Positions 19,234 to 26,889 of a DNA stretch of 53,791 nt are shown here, piece after piece. The translations under genes and the position numbers were made by a program. Source of the DNA: a virus. The stretch's first letter is position 1. Each line of letters opens with the position of its first letter. The stretch is from positions 1-53,791 of IMG/VR virus record IMGVR_UViG_3300047173_000045. One strand, written 5' to 3'. Below the pieces are notes generated by a model. That model did not search any database, was not told where the DNA came from, and worked only from the letters and a program-made list of their open reading frames with translations.

Positions 19234-20145
19234 TTACATAGTTGCAAACGATCCCCAAATGGCGCGCGGGTCCCAGTAGCTGAAAGAATATCTTTCATAA
19301 CCTTTAACCAACAAGTTGTCAGTCGCGAAGTCAACGAACATATCCGTCTCATAGGGAACGCGGCTGAAATACTGCAAGCCCGGTTTGTCAGTCTTAATGA
19401 ACCAGGCCGTAGCCGAGGTCAAGAAGTCCATGACCATGTAGCCTTCCGGCAGGCCATTCGAAGCATGCAAGAGAGCGTTGATGTCGTTGTCTGCCGTACC
19501 TACGCGCAGTTCGGTTTTCGTCAAACGAACGGCGACATATTCCAGTTGCAACGGAACAATCAATTTACGACCACGGCTGAACGTTTTCAGGTTCGCGTTA
19601 TCAACAAATTGACGGATCTGAATAAGACCGGAATAGATTGCCGACTCGTTCAGGCTCAATGGCGTGGACGGGGTGTTAGCAAACGTGCCGCCATCGACAG
19701 GGTGATTGGTTGCCATTAAAGCAACGCCGTCGCCGCCGACTTGGGTTTGATAAACGTTACCCGTATTCAGAACGTTTGCGCCGAAGATTTCCTTGGTCTG
19801 GGCGAAAGATTCGACCAAGCCGAGGTTCGACGGGTTAAATTGGGTTTTGTACAGGTTGTCATCAATGGCTTTACGTGTAATGGCATAGCCAAGACCGATT
19901 TCCATGTGTTCTTGGTTGTAAATGTAACGTTCGCCTTCTGCGTTATCAAATACGGTAGCGCCGCCTTCGTTTTTCAGATAGGCAAGGCCCGTATAACGCA
20001 TATCAGCGGTACGCTCGACGGCCATTTTTGAATTGGCTTTGTCGAATACTTTGTCCCATTGCGTCGGGATTTGTTCGTATTTCCCCTTAACGCCAAACAG
20101 ACCGGGGCGGAGGAGATCATAGATTTCATTTAGGGCTATAGCCAT
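19234..20145 (-). CDS. Major capsid protein
   Basis: 303 residues. Features of a phage coat protein: an N-terminal arm (LNEIYDLLRPGLFGVKGKYE), a long E-loop-like segment (YLKNEGGATVFDNAEGERY), a spine helix region with YAITRKAIDDNLY, then the A/P-domain segment ATNHPVDGGTF and a C-terminal TDNLLVKGYERYSFSYWDPR typical of HK97-fold coats. Flanked by scaffold and decoration genes and preceded by a good promoter. The N-terminus shows no cleavage signal. Confidence 0.88.
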   Translation of the reverse strand: MAIALNEIYDLLRPGLFGVKGKYEQIPTQWDKVFDKANSKMAVERTADMRYTGLAYLKNEGGATVFDNAEGERYIYNQEHMEIGLGYAITRKAIDDNLYKTQFNPSNLGLVESFAQTKEIFGANVLNTGNVYQTQVGGDGVALMATNHPVDGGTFANTPSTPLSLNESAIYSGLIQIRQFVDNANLKTFSRGRKLIVPLQLEYVAVRLTKTELRVGTADNDINALLHASNGLPEGYMVMDFLTSATAWFIKTDKPGLQYFSRVPYETDMFVDFATDNLLVKGYERYSFSYWDPRAIWGSFATM

Positions 20146-20156
20146 TTATTTTCTCC

Positions 20157-20726
20157 TTAGCTCTGGCCGGTTAATTGATTCCAACTGGAATCATTCAGGA
20201 TGACTTCGACAATGTTGTACGAGGCCGTATTGTCCACACCAGCTTTTGCGCCCACACCGACAATGCGGAAAGGGAGAGTGTTGGTGGTGGAGGTTGAAGT
20301 AGAGTCCAGTGCCTGTGTGCTTTGACCGGCAATCGTCGGGGTGCCGGTTACAAAGTTGGCATTAAGGCCAATTTGCGAGATGTTTGCGCCCGAAGCCTGA
20401 ACCTCGAATACAGTCTGAACATCGGCAATGACCTTGGCTACCACAGAACCGGTAAGTGCCGTACCCGGTGCATTCCAGATCGGCGTCCAAATTTTGGTTT
20501 TTTGCACGGTGTCATAGTACTCAACACCATCAAAAATACCCAAAACCGGAGCGGTCGTCGTTGCAGCCGCCACAACATTGCCGCCCGAAAGAGCAACAAC
20601 ATCGCCGCGAGCGATGACAGACGTATTCGTGTAAAGCATGGGAAAGTTACGCAGAGCGTAATTAGGAGCAGCGCCATCGAGACGGCGAGCCTGGCTGAAA
20701 CCAAAAGGCGAGTTGTTATTTGCCAT
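20157..20726 (-). CDS. Head structural / decoration protein upstream of capsid
   Basis: 189 residues from the ATG at 20726 (MANNNSPFGF), chosen over an ATG 24 bases upstream because AAGGA lies 7 bases before it. The sequence NSPFGFSQARRLDGAAPNYA followed by a beta barrel (VIARGDVVALSGGNVV, VLGIFDGVEYYD) matches small head proteins encoded next to the coat. First gene after the promoter at 20828-20856. Probably a cement protein; inferred. Confidence 0.7.
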   Translation of the reverse strand: MANNNSPFGFSQARRLDGAAPNYALRNFPMLYTNTSVIARGDVVALSGGNVVAAATTTAPVLGIFDGVEYYDTVQKTKIWTPIWNAPGTALTGSVVAKVIADVQTVFEVQASGANISQIGLNANFVTGTPTIAGQSTQALDSTSTSTTNTLPFRIVGVGAKAGVDNTASYNIVEVILNDSSWNQLTGQS

Positions 20727-20827
20727 TGCAAATTCCTTTGCATGTGACAACTAACAGCGGCTCGCTGAAGGTATGTCGGTGAGTTTGGAGTAGTCCGGCT
20801 TGGGCTACTAAAACTTAATCTTTGACT

Positions 20828-20856
20828 AGTATTTCACAGATTTTATAGAGTGTCAA
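20828..20856 (-). promoter_or_regulatory. Capsid operon promoter
   Basis: On the minus strand a perfect TTGACA (20856-20851), 17-base spacer and AATACT (20833-20828), about 100 bases before the decoration and capsid genes. The plus strand carries an overlapping TTGACT...TATAGA, which faces away from any nearby plus gene and is probably incidental. Confidence 0.7.
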
Positions 20857-20891
20857 ATGGTTATTTAGAAATAATTCCGGCGGTTAAATCA

Positions 20892-20921
20892 GCCCCCTAG
20901 TGTTTTTCGCCACTAGGGGGC
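20892..20921 (-). terminator. Hairpin separating scaffold and capsid transcripts
   Basis: Perfect 11-base stem GCCCCCTAGTG / CACTAGGGGGC with an 8-base loop. It lies downstream of the 174-residue gene and just before the capsid promoter. The U tract is weak, so termination strength is uncertain. The rest of the 230-base gap 20727-20956 holds only the capsid promoter. Confidence 0.6.
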
Positions 20922-20956
20922 CTTAATCAATCGGTCGCGGGGAAGGGGTTGACCGA

Positions 20957-21481
20957 CTAATCAGGAATTTCCATGGCTTCGTAGCTTTTTTTGACCACTT
21001 GCACTTTGCGGTCAAGCTCGCCTTGTTTCGTCATGCCAAGAGATTGCAGCTTGGATTGCACAAGGTTTTTAGCGTTTTGATTGTCCTTGGCTTTTTGACG
21101 GTCGGAAAGTTCTTTCGGGCGAATCATTAACATTTGACCGCCCTGTTCAATAGTTTTGCCGATAAAGCCAGCCGGGCGCATCTTTTTAAAAATAGAAACC
21201 GGAGCCGGAACCCAGCCATTGCGTTGCATTTCCGCTTGATAGGCGGCGTCCAGCTCCATACCCATAACATGCGTAGCCTTCCATTCCGCCGCCCAGCCTT
21301 CCGGAATAAGCTCTGGCGGCACATAGAAAGCATCCTGTTCATTGCTGCCGCGATCAACGGCATTGCGTAGCGATTCTTCGCGCAATGCTTTCAAGACATC
21401 AACTTCCTCGCGTATTTCTTGGCGAATGGGTGGACGGCCCGGGCCGCGTTTTGCAACTACTTCTTCTGCTGGTTCGCTCAT
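20957..21481 (-). CDS. Conserved protein with AT-hook-like start
   Basis: 174 residues. KRGPGRPPIRQEIR near residue 11 resembles an AT-hook (GRP core). The remainder is helical with YVPPELIPEGWAAEWKA and a basic C-terminus. It is coupled to the scaffold gene (ATGA overlap at 21481) and lies before the capsid promoter. Could be a head assembly accessory protein; function unknown. Confidence 0.65.
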   Translation of the reverse strand: MSEPAEEVVAKRGPGRPPIRQEIREEVDVLKALREESLRNAVDRGSNEQDAFYVPPELIPEGWAAEWKATHVMGMELDAAYQAEMQRNGWVPAPVSIFKKMRPAGFIGKTIEQGGQMLMIRPKELSDRQKAKDNQNAKNLVQSKLQSLGMTKQGELDRKVQVVKKSYEAMEIPD

Positions 21482-22356
21482 TATCTTGCTCCTTGTTTTT
21501 TGGTTTGTAAGAGGTACTTTTTGTAATCGTCTTCAGAGACACCGCTAATCTCTGCGGCCTCGCGCTGCGCTGGTGTTAGATCAATGTCTTTCCAGTTTTT
21601 GGTTTTTCCTGTTGCTACGCTATCCCGGCTCGGCGCTGCGGAAGGGATGGGCTGTTTTTTAGTAGTGGAACGGTTCGGCTCTGGTTCTGCATTATTCCCA
21701 TCGCCGAATATTTTTGCCAACCGCGCATCAATGAAATTAAAATAAGCAGGTGTATCAGGTGCATAGCCCTGGTTCTGCGCTGCCGTATCCGCAGCCATCG
21801 CCTCAGCACGGTAAACGGAATTCGTGTTGAATTCAGGGTGGCTATCAATCCATTTTTGAGTTTCCGGGGTGAATTTCGGCGCAGCCTGTTTTGGCTTGGC
21901 CGCTTCATTCTGCTTCCAGATCTCAAAATTAGTTTTGGCCTGTTCGGCATTGGCTAGCGCCAGGCTAGCTTTGGTAAGCTCTTTTTGTTGCGCCACAAGC
22001 TCTTTGATATTGCCCGTCTCTTGGGCTTCCGTCATTTTGCGCTCAATCGTCTCAAGACGAGTATTTTCTATTTCAATCGCTCGCTCGATATTTTGCTCAT
22101 GCGCTTTTATGGCTTGCTCTTGCGCAGTAGCACCGCTGGCAACCGCTTCACCGCGCTCTTTTTCAATACGCGCATTGCGCTCATTGGCAGCTTTTAGCTC
22201 TTCGTCTTTACGGGCTATTTCCGCCTTTAACTTCTCAACCGCCTCTTCTGGGGAAGGCGTATCCTCAACCACCGGCTCTTCTTTTTTGCCGATATCCTGA
22301 ACATCTGGTAATTTCTCAACATCAAAGTTAAGTTCTGGTTCTGCTGTATCTGACAT
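21481..22356 (-). CDS. Capsid scaffold protein
   Basis: 291 residues, acidic N-terminus (DVEKLPDVQDIGKKEEPVVE), a long Glu/Lys/Ala coiled coil from about 38 to 160, then a C-terminal half with TPETQKWIDSHPEFNTN and AYFNFIDARLAKIFGDG, and a basic end. Composition, coiled coil and position between portal and coat all fit a scaffold. No protease motif was seen. Confidence 0.75.
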   Translation of the reverse strand: MSDTAEPELNFDVEKLPDVQDIGKKEEPVVEDTPSPEEAVEKLKAEIARKDEELKAANERNARIEKERGEAVASGATAQEQAIKAHEQNIERAIEIENTRLETIERKMTEAQETGNIKELVAQQKELTKASLALANAEQAKTNFEIWKQNEAAKPKQAAPKFTPETQKWIDSHPEFNTNSVYRAEAMAADTAAQNQGYAPDTPAYFNFIDARLAKIFGDGNNAEPEPNRSTTKKQPIPSAAPSRDSVATGKTKNWKDIDLTPAQREAAEISGVSEDDYKKYLLQTKKQGAR

Positions 22357-22414
22357 CCTTCATTGTTTTCTGCCTTCCCCTATAAGCTGTAATGGCCCCG
22401 CAGCCATCGTTGCT

Positions 22415-22645
22415 TTATTTTCCTGCTAATATGTTAGTAAGAAACTCTTTAGAAGCTCTTGTAATTACACAGCGCCGATCATCAACACCGGCCATTGCCG
22501 CAAGCCTTTGTTTGGCAATCGCCAACAATTCAGGATCACTGTCAATATCGGATGATAATTGCTCAGCCAACGCTGCCGTCTTACCGCTATCAAGACGGTA
22601 AATACTACCAATAGTTTTTTCTAATTGTGCTGCTTTGTCTGACAT
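22415..22645 (-). CDS. Small protein of unknown function
   Basis: 76 residues, helical (AAQLEKTIGSIYRLDSGKTA). The start ATG at 22645 overlaps the stop of the GroES-like gene. No recognisable family. Part of the portal-to-scaffold operon. Confidence 0.6.
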   Translation of the reverse strand: MSDKAAQLEKTIGSIYRLDSGKTAALAEQLSSDIDSDPELLAIAKQRLAAMAGVDDRRCVITRASKEFLTNILAGK

Positions 22646-23046
22646 TAATAAACCATATCGGGGTGATGAACTACCGCACGGATATTAGAGTCATCTAATT
22701 GACGGCAGGCATAACCATTCACCTTTTGCTGCCAACCATCATAAACTTTATACGTGACCCAATCGCCAATTTTAGGAACTACTCGGTCGCCATATAGTTT
22801 TTGCCATTCGCGGTCGAAAGCTTTTTCGCCAGTTTTTAAGATCAAGCCAACTTTACCTTGATACTCATCTTCTTTTTTAGAGGTATCGGACATGATAATA
22901 CTGCCGATCTTTTCGCGAACATAAATGCCAACTAGTACTTGATTGCCAGTTAAATTAAATCCGGTAATATCACCAATGGCTGCAAGAAGATCTTGTTTTG
23001 CTTTTTCGCTATTAACCTGACTATCAATTTTCAACGTCGCCGACAT
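22645..23046 (-). CDS. GroES-like (Cpn10-fold) phage protein
   Basis: 133 residues from the ATG at 23046, preferred over one 15 bases upstream because GGAGGAGA stands 8 bases before it. VLVGIYVREKIGSIIMSDTS and EYQGKVGLILKTGEKAF follow the co-chaperonin pattern (upper strand, mobile loop, VV-x-x-G-x-G-like strand). It could help capsid folding or be a structural domain reuse. Located before the scaffold gene. Family match fairly good, role inferred. Confidence 0.6.
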   Translation of the reverse strand: MSATLKIDSQVNSEKAKQDLLAAIGDITGFNLTGNQVLVGIYVREKIGSIIMSDTSKKEDEYQGKVGLILKTGEKAFDREWQKLYGDRVVPKIGDWVTYKVYDGWQQKVNGYACRQLDDSNIRAVVHHPDMVY

Positions 23047-23257
23047 TAACGTCTCCTCCATTCATGTGATTAGCGATTTCTTTTATTTTCTCTCCGATAT
23101 GCCGGATAGCCCGCAAATATCCCGTGCGGCTGGCATAGTCTTCAAAAGGATTGGGATGATGCAGACAAATACCTTCGGCCAACTGATCGCGGCCTACACG
23201 GTAATGTTCATCAAGGAATTGTTCTAAACGACGCTGGAATTCGGTTTCGGCGGTCAT
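23024..23257 (-). CDS. Small helical protein, unknown
   Basis: 77 residues, charged and helical, with a His-containing segment ICLHHPNPFEDYASRTGYLR. Overlaps the genes on both sides (23 bases downstream, 4 upstream), so it is translated as part of the operon. No family recognised. Confidence 0.6.
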   Translation of the reverse strand: MTAETEFQRRLEQFLDEHYRVGRDQLAEGICLHHPNPFEDYASRTGYLRAIRHIGEKIKEIANHMNGGDVNVGDVEN

Positions 23258-23595
23258 GTTGCAAAACCTTGATTTATAGATGAACGCTTATCAACCAAAA
23301 GGCGCATATAGATTCTATAGCCATCATCACTATCATGAATTTCTGGTTTAATTCTCCAATAAATTATATTAGGACCTTTGGCAAAAAAAACGTCCATAAA
23401 AACATACAAAAATATATACCACGCTATTTCTATAGCTTTTTCTTTATCAGGTGCTGTCGGAGTTAAAATTTCTTTATATTGTTTTCCATTGACCGCGTGG
23501 GCGCTTTGCGTTTCAGGCCCAACATTTACAACATAGTTTTCAATGGAGCTAACAAGCCCGTCTGTAGTTGTCGAAAATTCCGGTACATCTGACAT
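23254..23595 (-). CDS. Conserved protein, unknown
   Basis: 113 residues from the ATG at 23595, which shares its A with the stop of the upstream gene (TGATG); an ATG 9 bases further upstream is less well spaced. The middle holds a hydrophobic IAWYIFLYVFMDVFF stretch and ends DGYRIYMRLLVDKRS. No family recognised. Confidence 0.6.
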   Translation of the reverse strand: MSDVPEFSTTTDGLVSSIENYVVNVGPETQSAHAVNGKQYKEILTPTAPDKEKAIEIAWYIFLYVFMDVFFAKGPNIIYWRIKPEIHDSDDGYRIYMRLLVDKRSSINQGFAT

Positions 23596-23855
23596 CAACG
23601 CCATCCACCTTTGAAATGAAACCTAGAGCCATTGCAAAATGGTGCCGAACATTTCTTACATGATCGAATTGGGTATTGTACAATAGTTGGCCGCACTTGT
23701 TTCCAAGCAGTTAATTGTTTTATGGGGTCTTGAATATGACCGCGATAAACTGTTTGAGAAAATCTACAAATCCTGTGACCCTTTTCACAAGTCACCCATT
23801 CGCCCTTAAGCGCATATATTTTTGGATTTAGTATTTTTGCTAGTCTATAGAACAT
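23595..23855 (-). CDS. Cysteine-containing conserved phage protein
   Basis: 86 residues. VTCEKGHRIC and SCKKCSAPFCNGSRFHF give a likely zinc-binding set (five or six Cys plus His). I recognise the TVYRGHIQDPIKQLTAW segment from other phage genomes but no function is known. Coupled by TGATG to the next gene. Confidence 0.65.
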   Translation of the reverse strand: MFYRLAKILNPKIYALKGEWVTCEKGHRICRFSQTVYRGHIQDPIKQLTAWKQVRPTIVQYPIRSCKKCSAPFCNGSRFHFKGGWR

Positions 23856-23905
23856 TCTCTCTCCGGCTCGGAGTAATTAACTTGCGGCTCGCAAGCTTTG
23901 TCTAT

Positions 23906-24427
23906 TTATTCTGCTTCGTTCTTTGGCTTCTTGGCTTCAATTTTAGCTTTTTCCAAACGGCCAAGACCGCCACCAGCGCCTGCATCCATTTTAGGAGCGC
24001 GGCCACCGTCTGCGCGTTTATGGCGCTTCTTGATAGCGCCGCCTTTTTTCATCGGCCCTTGTGGCGGCATTGCGCCCGGCGGAGGGGGTTCAGTCGGAAT
24101 GCCTGGGGAACCAGAAGGAAGAGCCACTTTAGGACTAACGGGAACCGGCACCGGAACCTTTTGCTGTCCGGGCTGAACCATGACATTTACTTGAGTTTTA
24201 GCTTTTTTACCGGCTTTGCCACCACGTGCCAGTTTATCCAGGCGGGGCTTTACTTCTTTGCCGGTGACTTTGCCGACTTCTTTTTTGGCTTTGCCTTCTT
24301 GCTCTTCTTCTGAAGCAGTTTCTTTAACAGCTCTGTTTTTAGCTTTATAAACTTTTCCACCTTTGGCATAGCTGCATCCTTTCAAGATGTCTTTTGCGGT
24401 CTTTTGTTTTCCCTTGTAATCTTTCAT
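23906..24427 (-). CDS. Basic KGG-rich protein
   Basis: 173 residues, Lys/Gly/Pro-rich. Contains AKGGKVY, MKKGGAIKKRHKRADGGRAP and the C-terminal GAGGGLGRLEKAKIE motif shared with other phages. A Pro-rich centre (VPVPVPVSPK, PPPPGAMPP) suggests disorder. Related in style to the frameshifted protein at 17414-17928. Next to the portal gene, so perhaps head-associated; unknown. Confidence 0.65.
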   Translation of the reverse strand: MKDYKGKQKTAKDILKGCSYAKGGKVYKAKNRAVKETASEEEQEGKAKKEVGKVTGKEVKPRLDKLARGGKAGKKAKTQVNVMVQPGQQKVPVPVPVSPKVALPSGSPGIPTEPPPPGAMPPQGPMKKGGAIKKRHKRADGGRAPKMDAGAGGGLGRLEKAKIEAKKPKNEAE

Positions 24428-24488
24428 TTTTGTCTCCCAGACTTAAATTATTCGCAATTATTGCATGGATTTTAAAATCGCGCAAATA

Positions 24489-24659
24489 CTATTGCGTGAC
24501 TAATTTTGGTTTTACGATAGTTGACTTCGGCGCCTTAACAAAATCAAAAAAAGCCTCGGCTTTCTTGATGGTTGTTTCACCCGGCTCAGTCGTACCCGCC
24601 GTTGCGCATGCTAGCTTCAAGCACTCCATACGGATAATCAATTCATCATTCTGTCCCAT
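24489..24659 (-). CDS. Small conserved protein after the portal gene
   Basis: 56 residues (MGQNDELIIRMECLKLACAT). Overlaps the portal stop by 14 bases; AAGGGGG lies 6 bases upstream of the ATG. Similar short E-LRxECLKLA proteins are common in phages. Function unknown. Confidence 0.65.
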   Translation of the reverse strand: MGQNDELIIRMECLKLACATAGTTEPGETTIKKAEAFFDFVKAPKSTIVKPKLVTQ

Positions 24660-26832
24660 TCAATCCCCCTTGGTTACGTTTCATTAAATTGCTCAAAAAG
24701 CCTACTTTAGTTTTTTGTTGATCGCCAGCCATTTTCATGGTGGCCAGCCGTTCTTTTGCAGCGTTATCTGCCGCTTTTAATTGCGCCGTAGCATTCAACT
24801 CCTGCATTTTAATCTGCCCCTCAACGATATTCTGCTGCAATTCCCGCTGTTGTTCGGCGGCGCGGGTCTGGCCTTTTGCTTGCTCTGCCAATACTTGCGG
24901 CGGTACTTGGGGAGGGGGGGGCATAGCGCCAGGCGTACCGGGCGGAGGCGGCAAGGGATTAAACAAGCTGTCCGGATCTTCAATCCCCAATACTCGCAAG
25001 GCTTTTTCATGTACGGTACGGACGTTATAAAGCTGTGGTGCTTGGCTCGATAACTGCAACAAGGCTTGCGCTTGCATGATCCTGTGGATATGAGAGGGGG
25101 TGTTAGGGTCAGCAGCAGGGACAAGCTCAATGTCCTGAAACTCTTCTGCTTCCTGCCATTTACGTGCCGGGTTCTTGGCAAAGCGCCATAGGGCTGTTGG
25201 ATCTTCTTTAAAAAGATCCCGCATAATCTCAAATTCTTCTTGCTGTGACGTATGATTTCGCTTGTGCACCGCATCAAGAACTTTTGTCGATTGCTCGATC
25301 ATGGCAATCATGGTGCCAACCGGGATATCCGCCGTGCCTTCACCAACCGGCAATTCCGCGCTGCCAGCCAGCCGCATGCCGTCCTGGGCGATAGATTGGC
25401 CTAGTTGCATCAAAACAACAGACGGTTCCTTATAAGGCAACGGCATGGCCACCGCATTAATTGGCAAGCCACCTGTATCAATCTCATGCCCACCGCCGGG
25501 CTGTACGCGGATTTGATTGGTATTCTGCCGCATGCCCATTTTGGAAATGAGAAAGCCAGGGAAGTTTGCGAACTGCCCAGCATCGAGAAGTTGCCGTTCA
25601 ATCGCGGTCAAAGCCCGGGTGGTGTTGCCGAGCAATTGAATATAGCCATAGTCATAGAAGCCAAGGCCCGGAATCATGCCGTACTTAACAAACCGGCGCA
25701 ACGGCTGGAAGTCCTGGTCTTCTTCCTTCCAGTTGCGGCGGATTTCTAAAATCTGCTGGCTGTCTTTGTCAATCGTCACGCGATACGGCAGCGGTATGCC
25801 ATCCTCGCCGGGGAAATCTTTTAAATCCAATTCCACATAGCATTCATAAATCGTATGCCGGTGATCCGCTGGCAATTGCGGCTGCGGCATTAAGCCTTCA
25901 ATACTTTTTATTTTTTGATCGAGTGCCGATATTTGCTCGTTTGGCTGGCCTAAATCTTCGTCTAAATAAACGCCACTGACTTGCATACGGCGCAGTGTTG
26001 AATGCCGCATTTTAACCCGGTGCGTAACCCGGCCCGCGCCATACAAGTCCGTCGCGTCGTTCGAAACAATCAAATCATAAGCCGGAACGAACTCTGAAAC
26101 CGGGCGGCGCTTCAATGGGCAGTGATAAATCTTGCGGAAAGCGCAACCAATTAACGCCATGCTAAATAACATCCGGTCAAAGTCCGGGTAGTATTCCTTG
26201 GCTACAACTGTCAGATAATGGTTAAAATCTTTCTCAAACGCTTCCGCCAACACATCGCGATCTAATCCCGGCCCACCATTATGGCCCATCATGGGATTGG
26301 CTGGTGCGGGGCCAACACCGGGTTGCGGAATACCCGGCTGCATAGGGCCACCCATAACCGGCATAGGCCCTACTGGCTGGTCGTCACGAACTTTTACCGG
26401 ACCATTGGAAGGCAACAGCTCACCCCTCGCATTGGCCTGATAGCGCACAACAGCTTCGAGCAATAGGGGGTGATAAACTTTGGAAATCGTACCGACGCCG
26501 GAAATCTCGCCGGTTGCATCTTCCATTTTAAGGCCAAGCAAATCAACGGCACGGGATGCGGAATTTTCCCAATCTTGGCGCGATTGAATGTCGGCCTCAA
26601 TGCCGCGCAAAAGGTCAGACGCAATACTGCTTAATTCATACTCGCCAATATCAGCCGCAAGGTTCTCATAGAACCCTTCAAACACCTGCTTATTCTGGCT
26701 TGGCGCCTCTAAATCTTCTTCAGCGATTTCTTCATCTTCATCCGGCGGAATAGGCACAGCTTGTGCGGCCTGCCGCAGTCCCGCATGAATATTAACAAAG
26801 TCTGATAAATTGATTGGCCCATCTGCGGTCAC
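24646..26832 (-). CDS. Portal protein
   Basis: 728 residues from a GTG. Portal features: an N-terminal helical region, DWENSASRAVDLLGLKMED, the AVVRYQANARGELLPSNGPV stretch, KEYYPDFDRMLFSMALIGCA, a clip-like FVPAYDLIVSNDATDLYGAG, a stem/wing core, and a long C-terminal Gln/Ala-rich barrel helix (AEQAKGQTRAAEQQRELQQN). Size fits the large podovirus portals. A 22-codon frame (26897-26829) bridges the terminase stop and this GTG with overlaps at both ends and may be a tiny coupled gene. Confidence 0.88.
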   Translation of the reverse strand: MTADGPINLSDFVNIHAGLRQAAQAVPIPPDEDEEIAEEDLEAPSQNKQVFEGFYENLAADIGEYELSSIASDLLRGIEADIQSRQDWENSASRAVDLLGLKMEDATGEISGVGTISKVYHPLLLEAVVRYQANARGELLPSNGPVKVRDDQPVGPMPVMGGPMQPGIPQPGVGPAPANPMMGHNGGPGLDRDVLAEAFEKDFNHYLTVVAKEYYPDFDRMLFSMALIGCAFRKIYHCPLKRRPVSEFVPAYDLIVSNDATDLYGAGRVTHRVKMRHSTLRRMQVSGVYLDEDLGQPNEQISALDQKIKSIEGLMPQPQLPADHRHTIYECYVELDLKDFPGEDGIPLPYRVTIDKDSQQILEIRRNWKEEDQDFQPLRRFVKYGMIPGLGFYDYGYIQLLGNTTRALTAIERQLLDAGQFANFPGFLISKMGMRQNTNQIRVQPGGGHEIDTGGLPINAVAMPLPYKEPSVVLMQLGQSIAQDGMRLAGSAELPVGEGTADIPVGTMIAMIEQSTKVLDAVHKRNHTSQQEEFEIMRDLFKEDPTALWRFAKNPARKWQEAEEFQDIELVPAADPNTPSHIHRIMQAQALLQLSSQAPQLYNVRTVHEKALRVLGIEDPDSLFNPLPPPPGTPGAMPPPPQVPPQVLAEQAKGQTRAAEQQRELQQNIVEGQIKMQELNATAQLKAADNAAKERLATMKMAGDQQKTKVGFLSNLMKRNQGGLNGTE

Positions 26833-26889
26833 GCAGTGTTATCTTTTTCCCTTGCCCCTTCAAGTGCAGACGCCCCCGCAGGCGTAGCT

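Noticed and set aside
20822-20849. Rightward promoter TTGACT-16-TATAGA in the capsid gap
   Set aside because: It would read only antisense into the scaffold block; the leftward promoter on the other strand is better and is placed sensibly.
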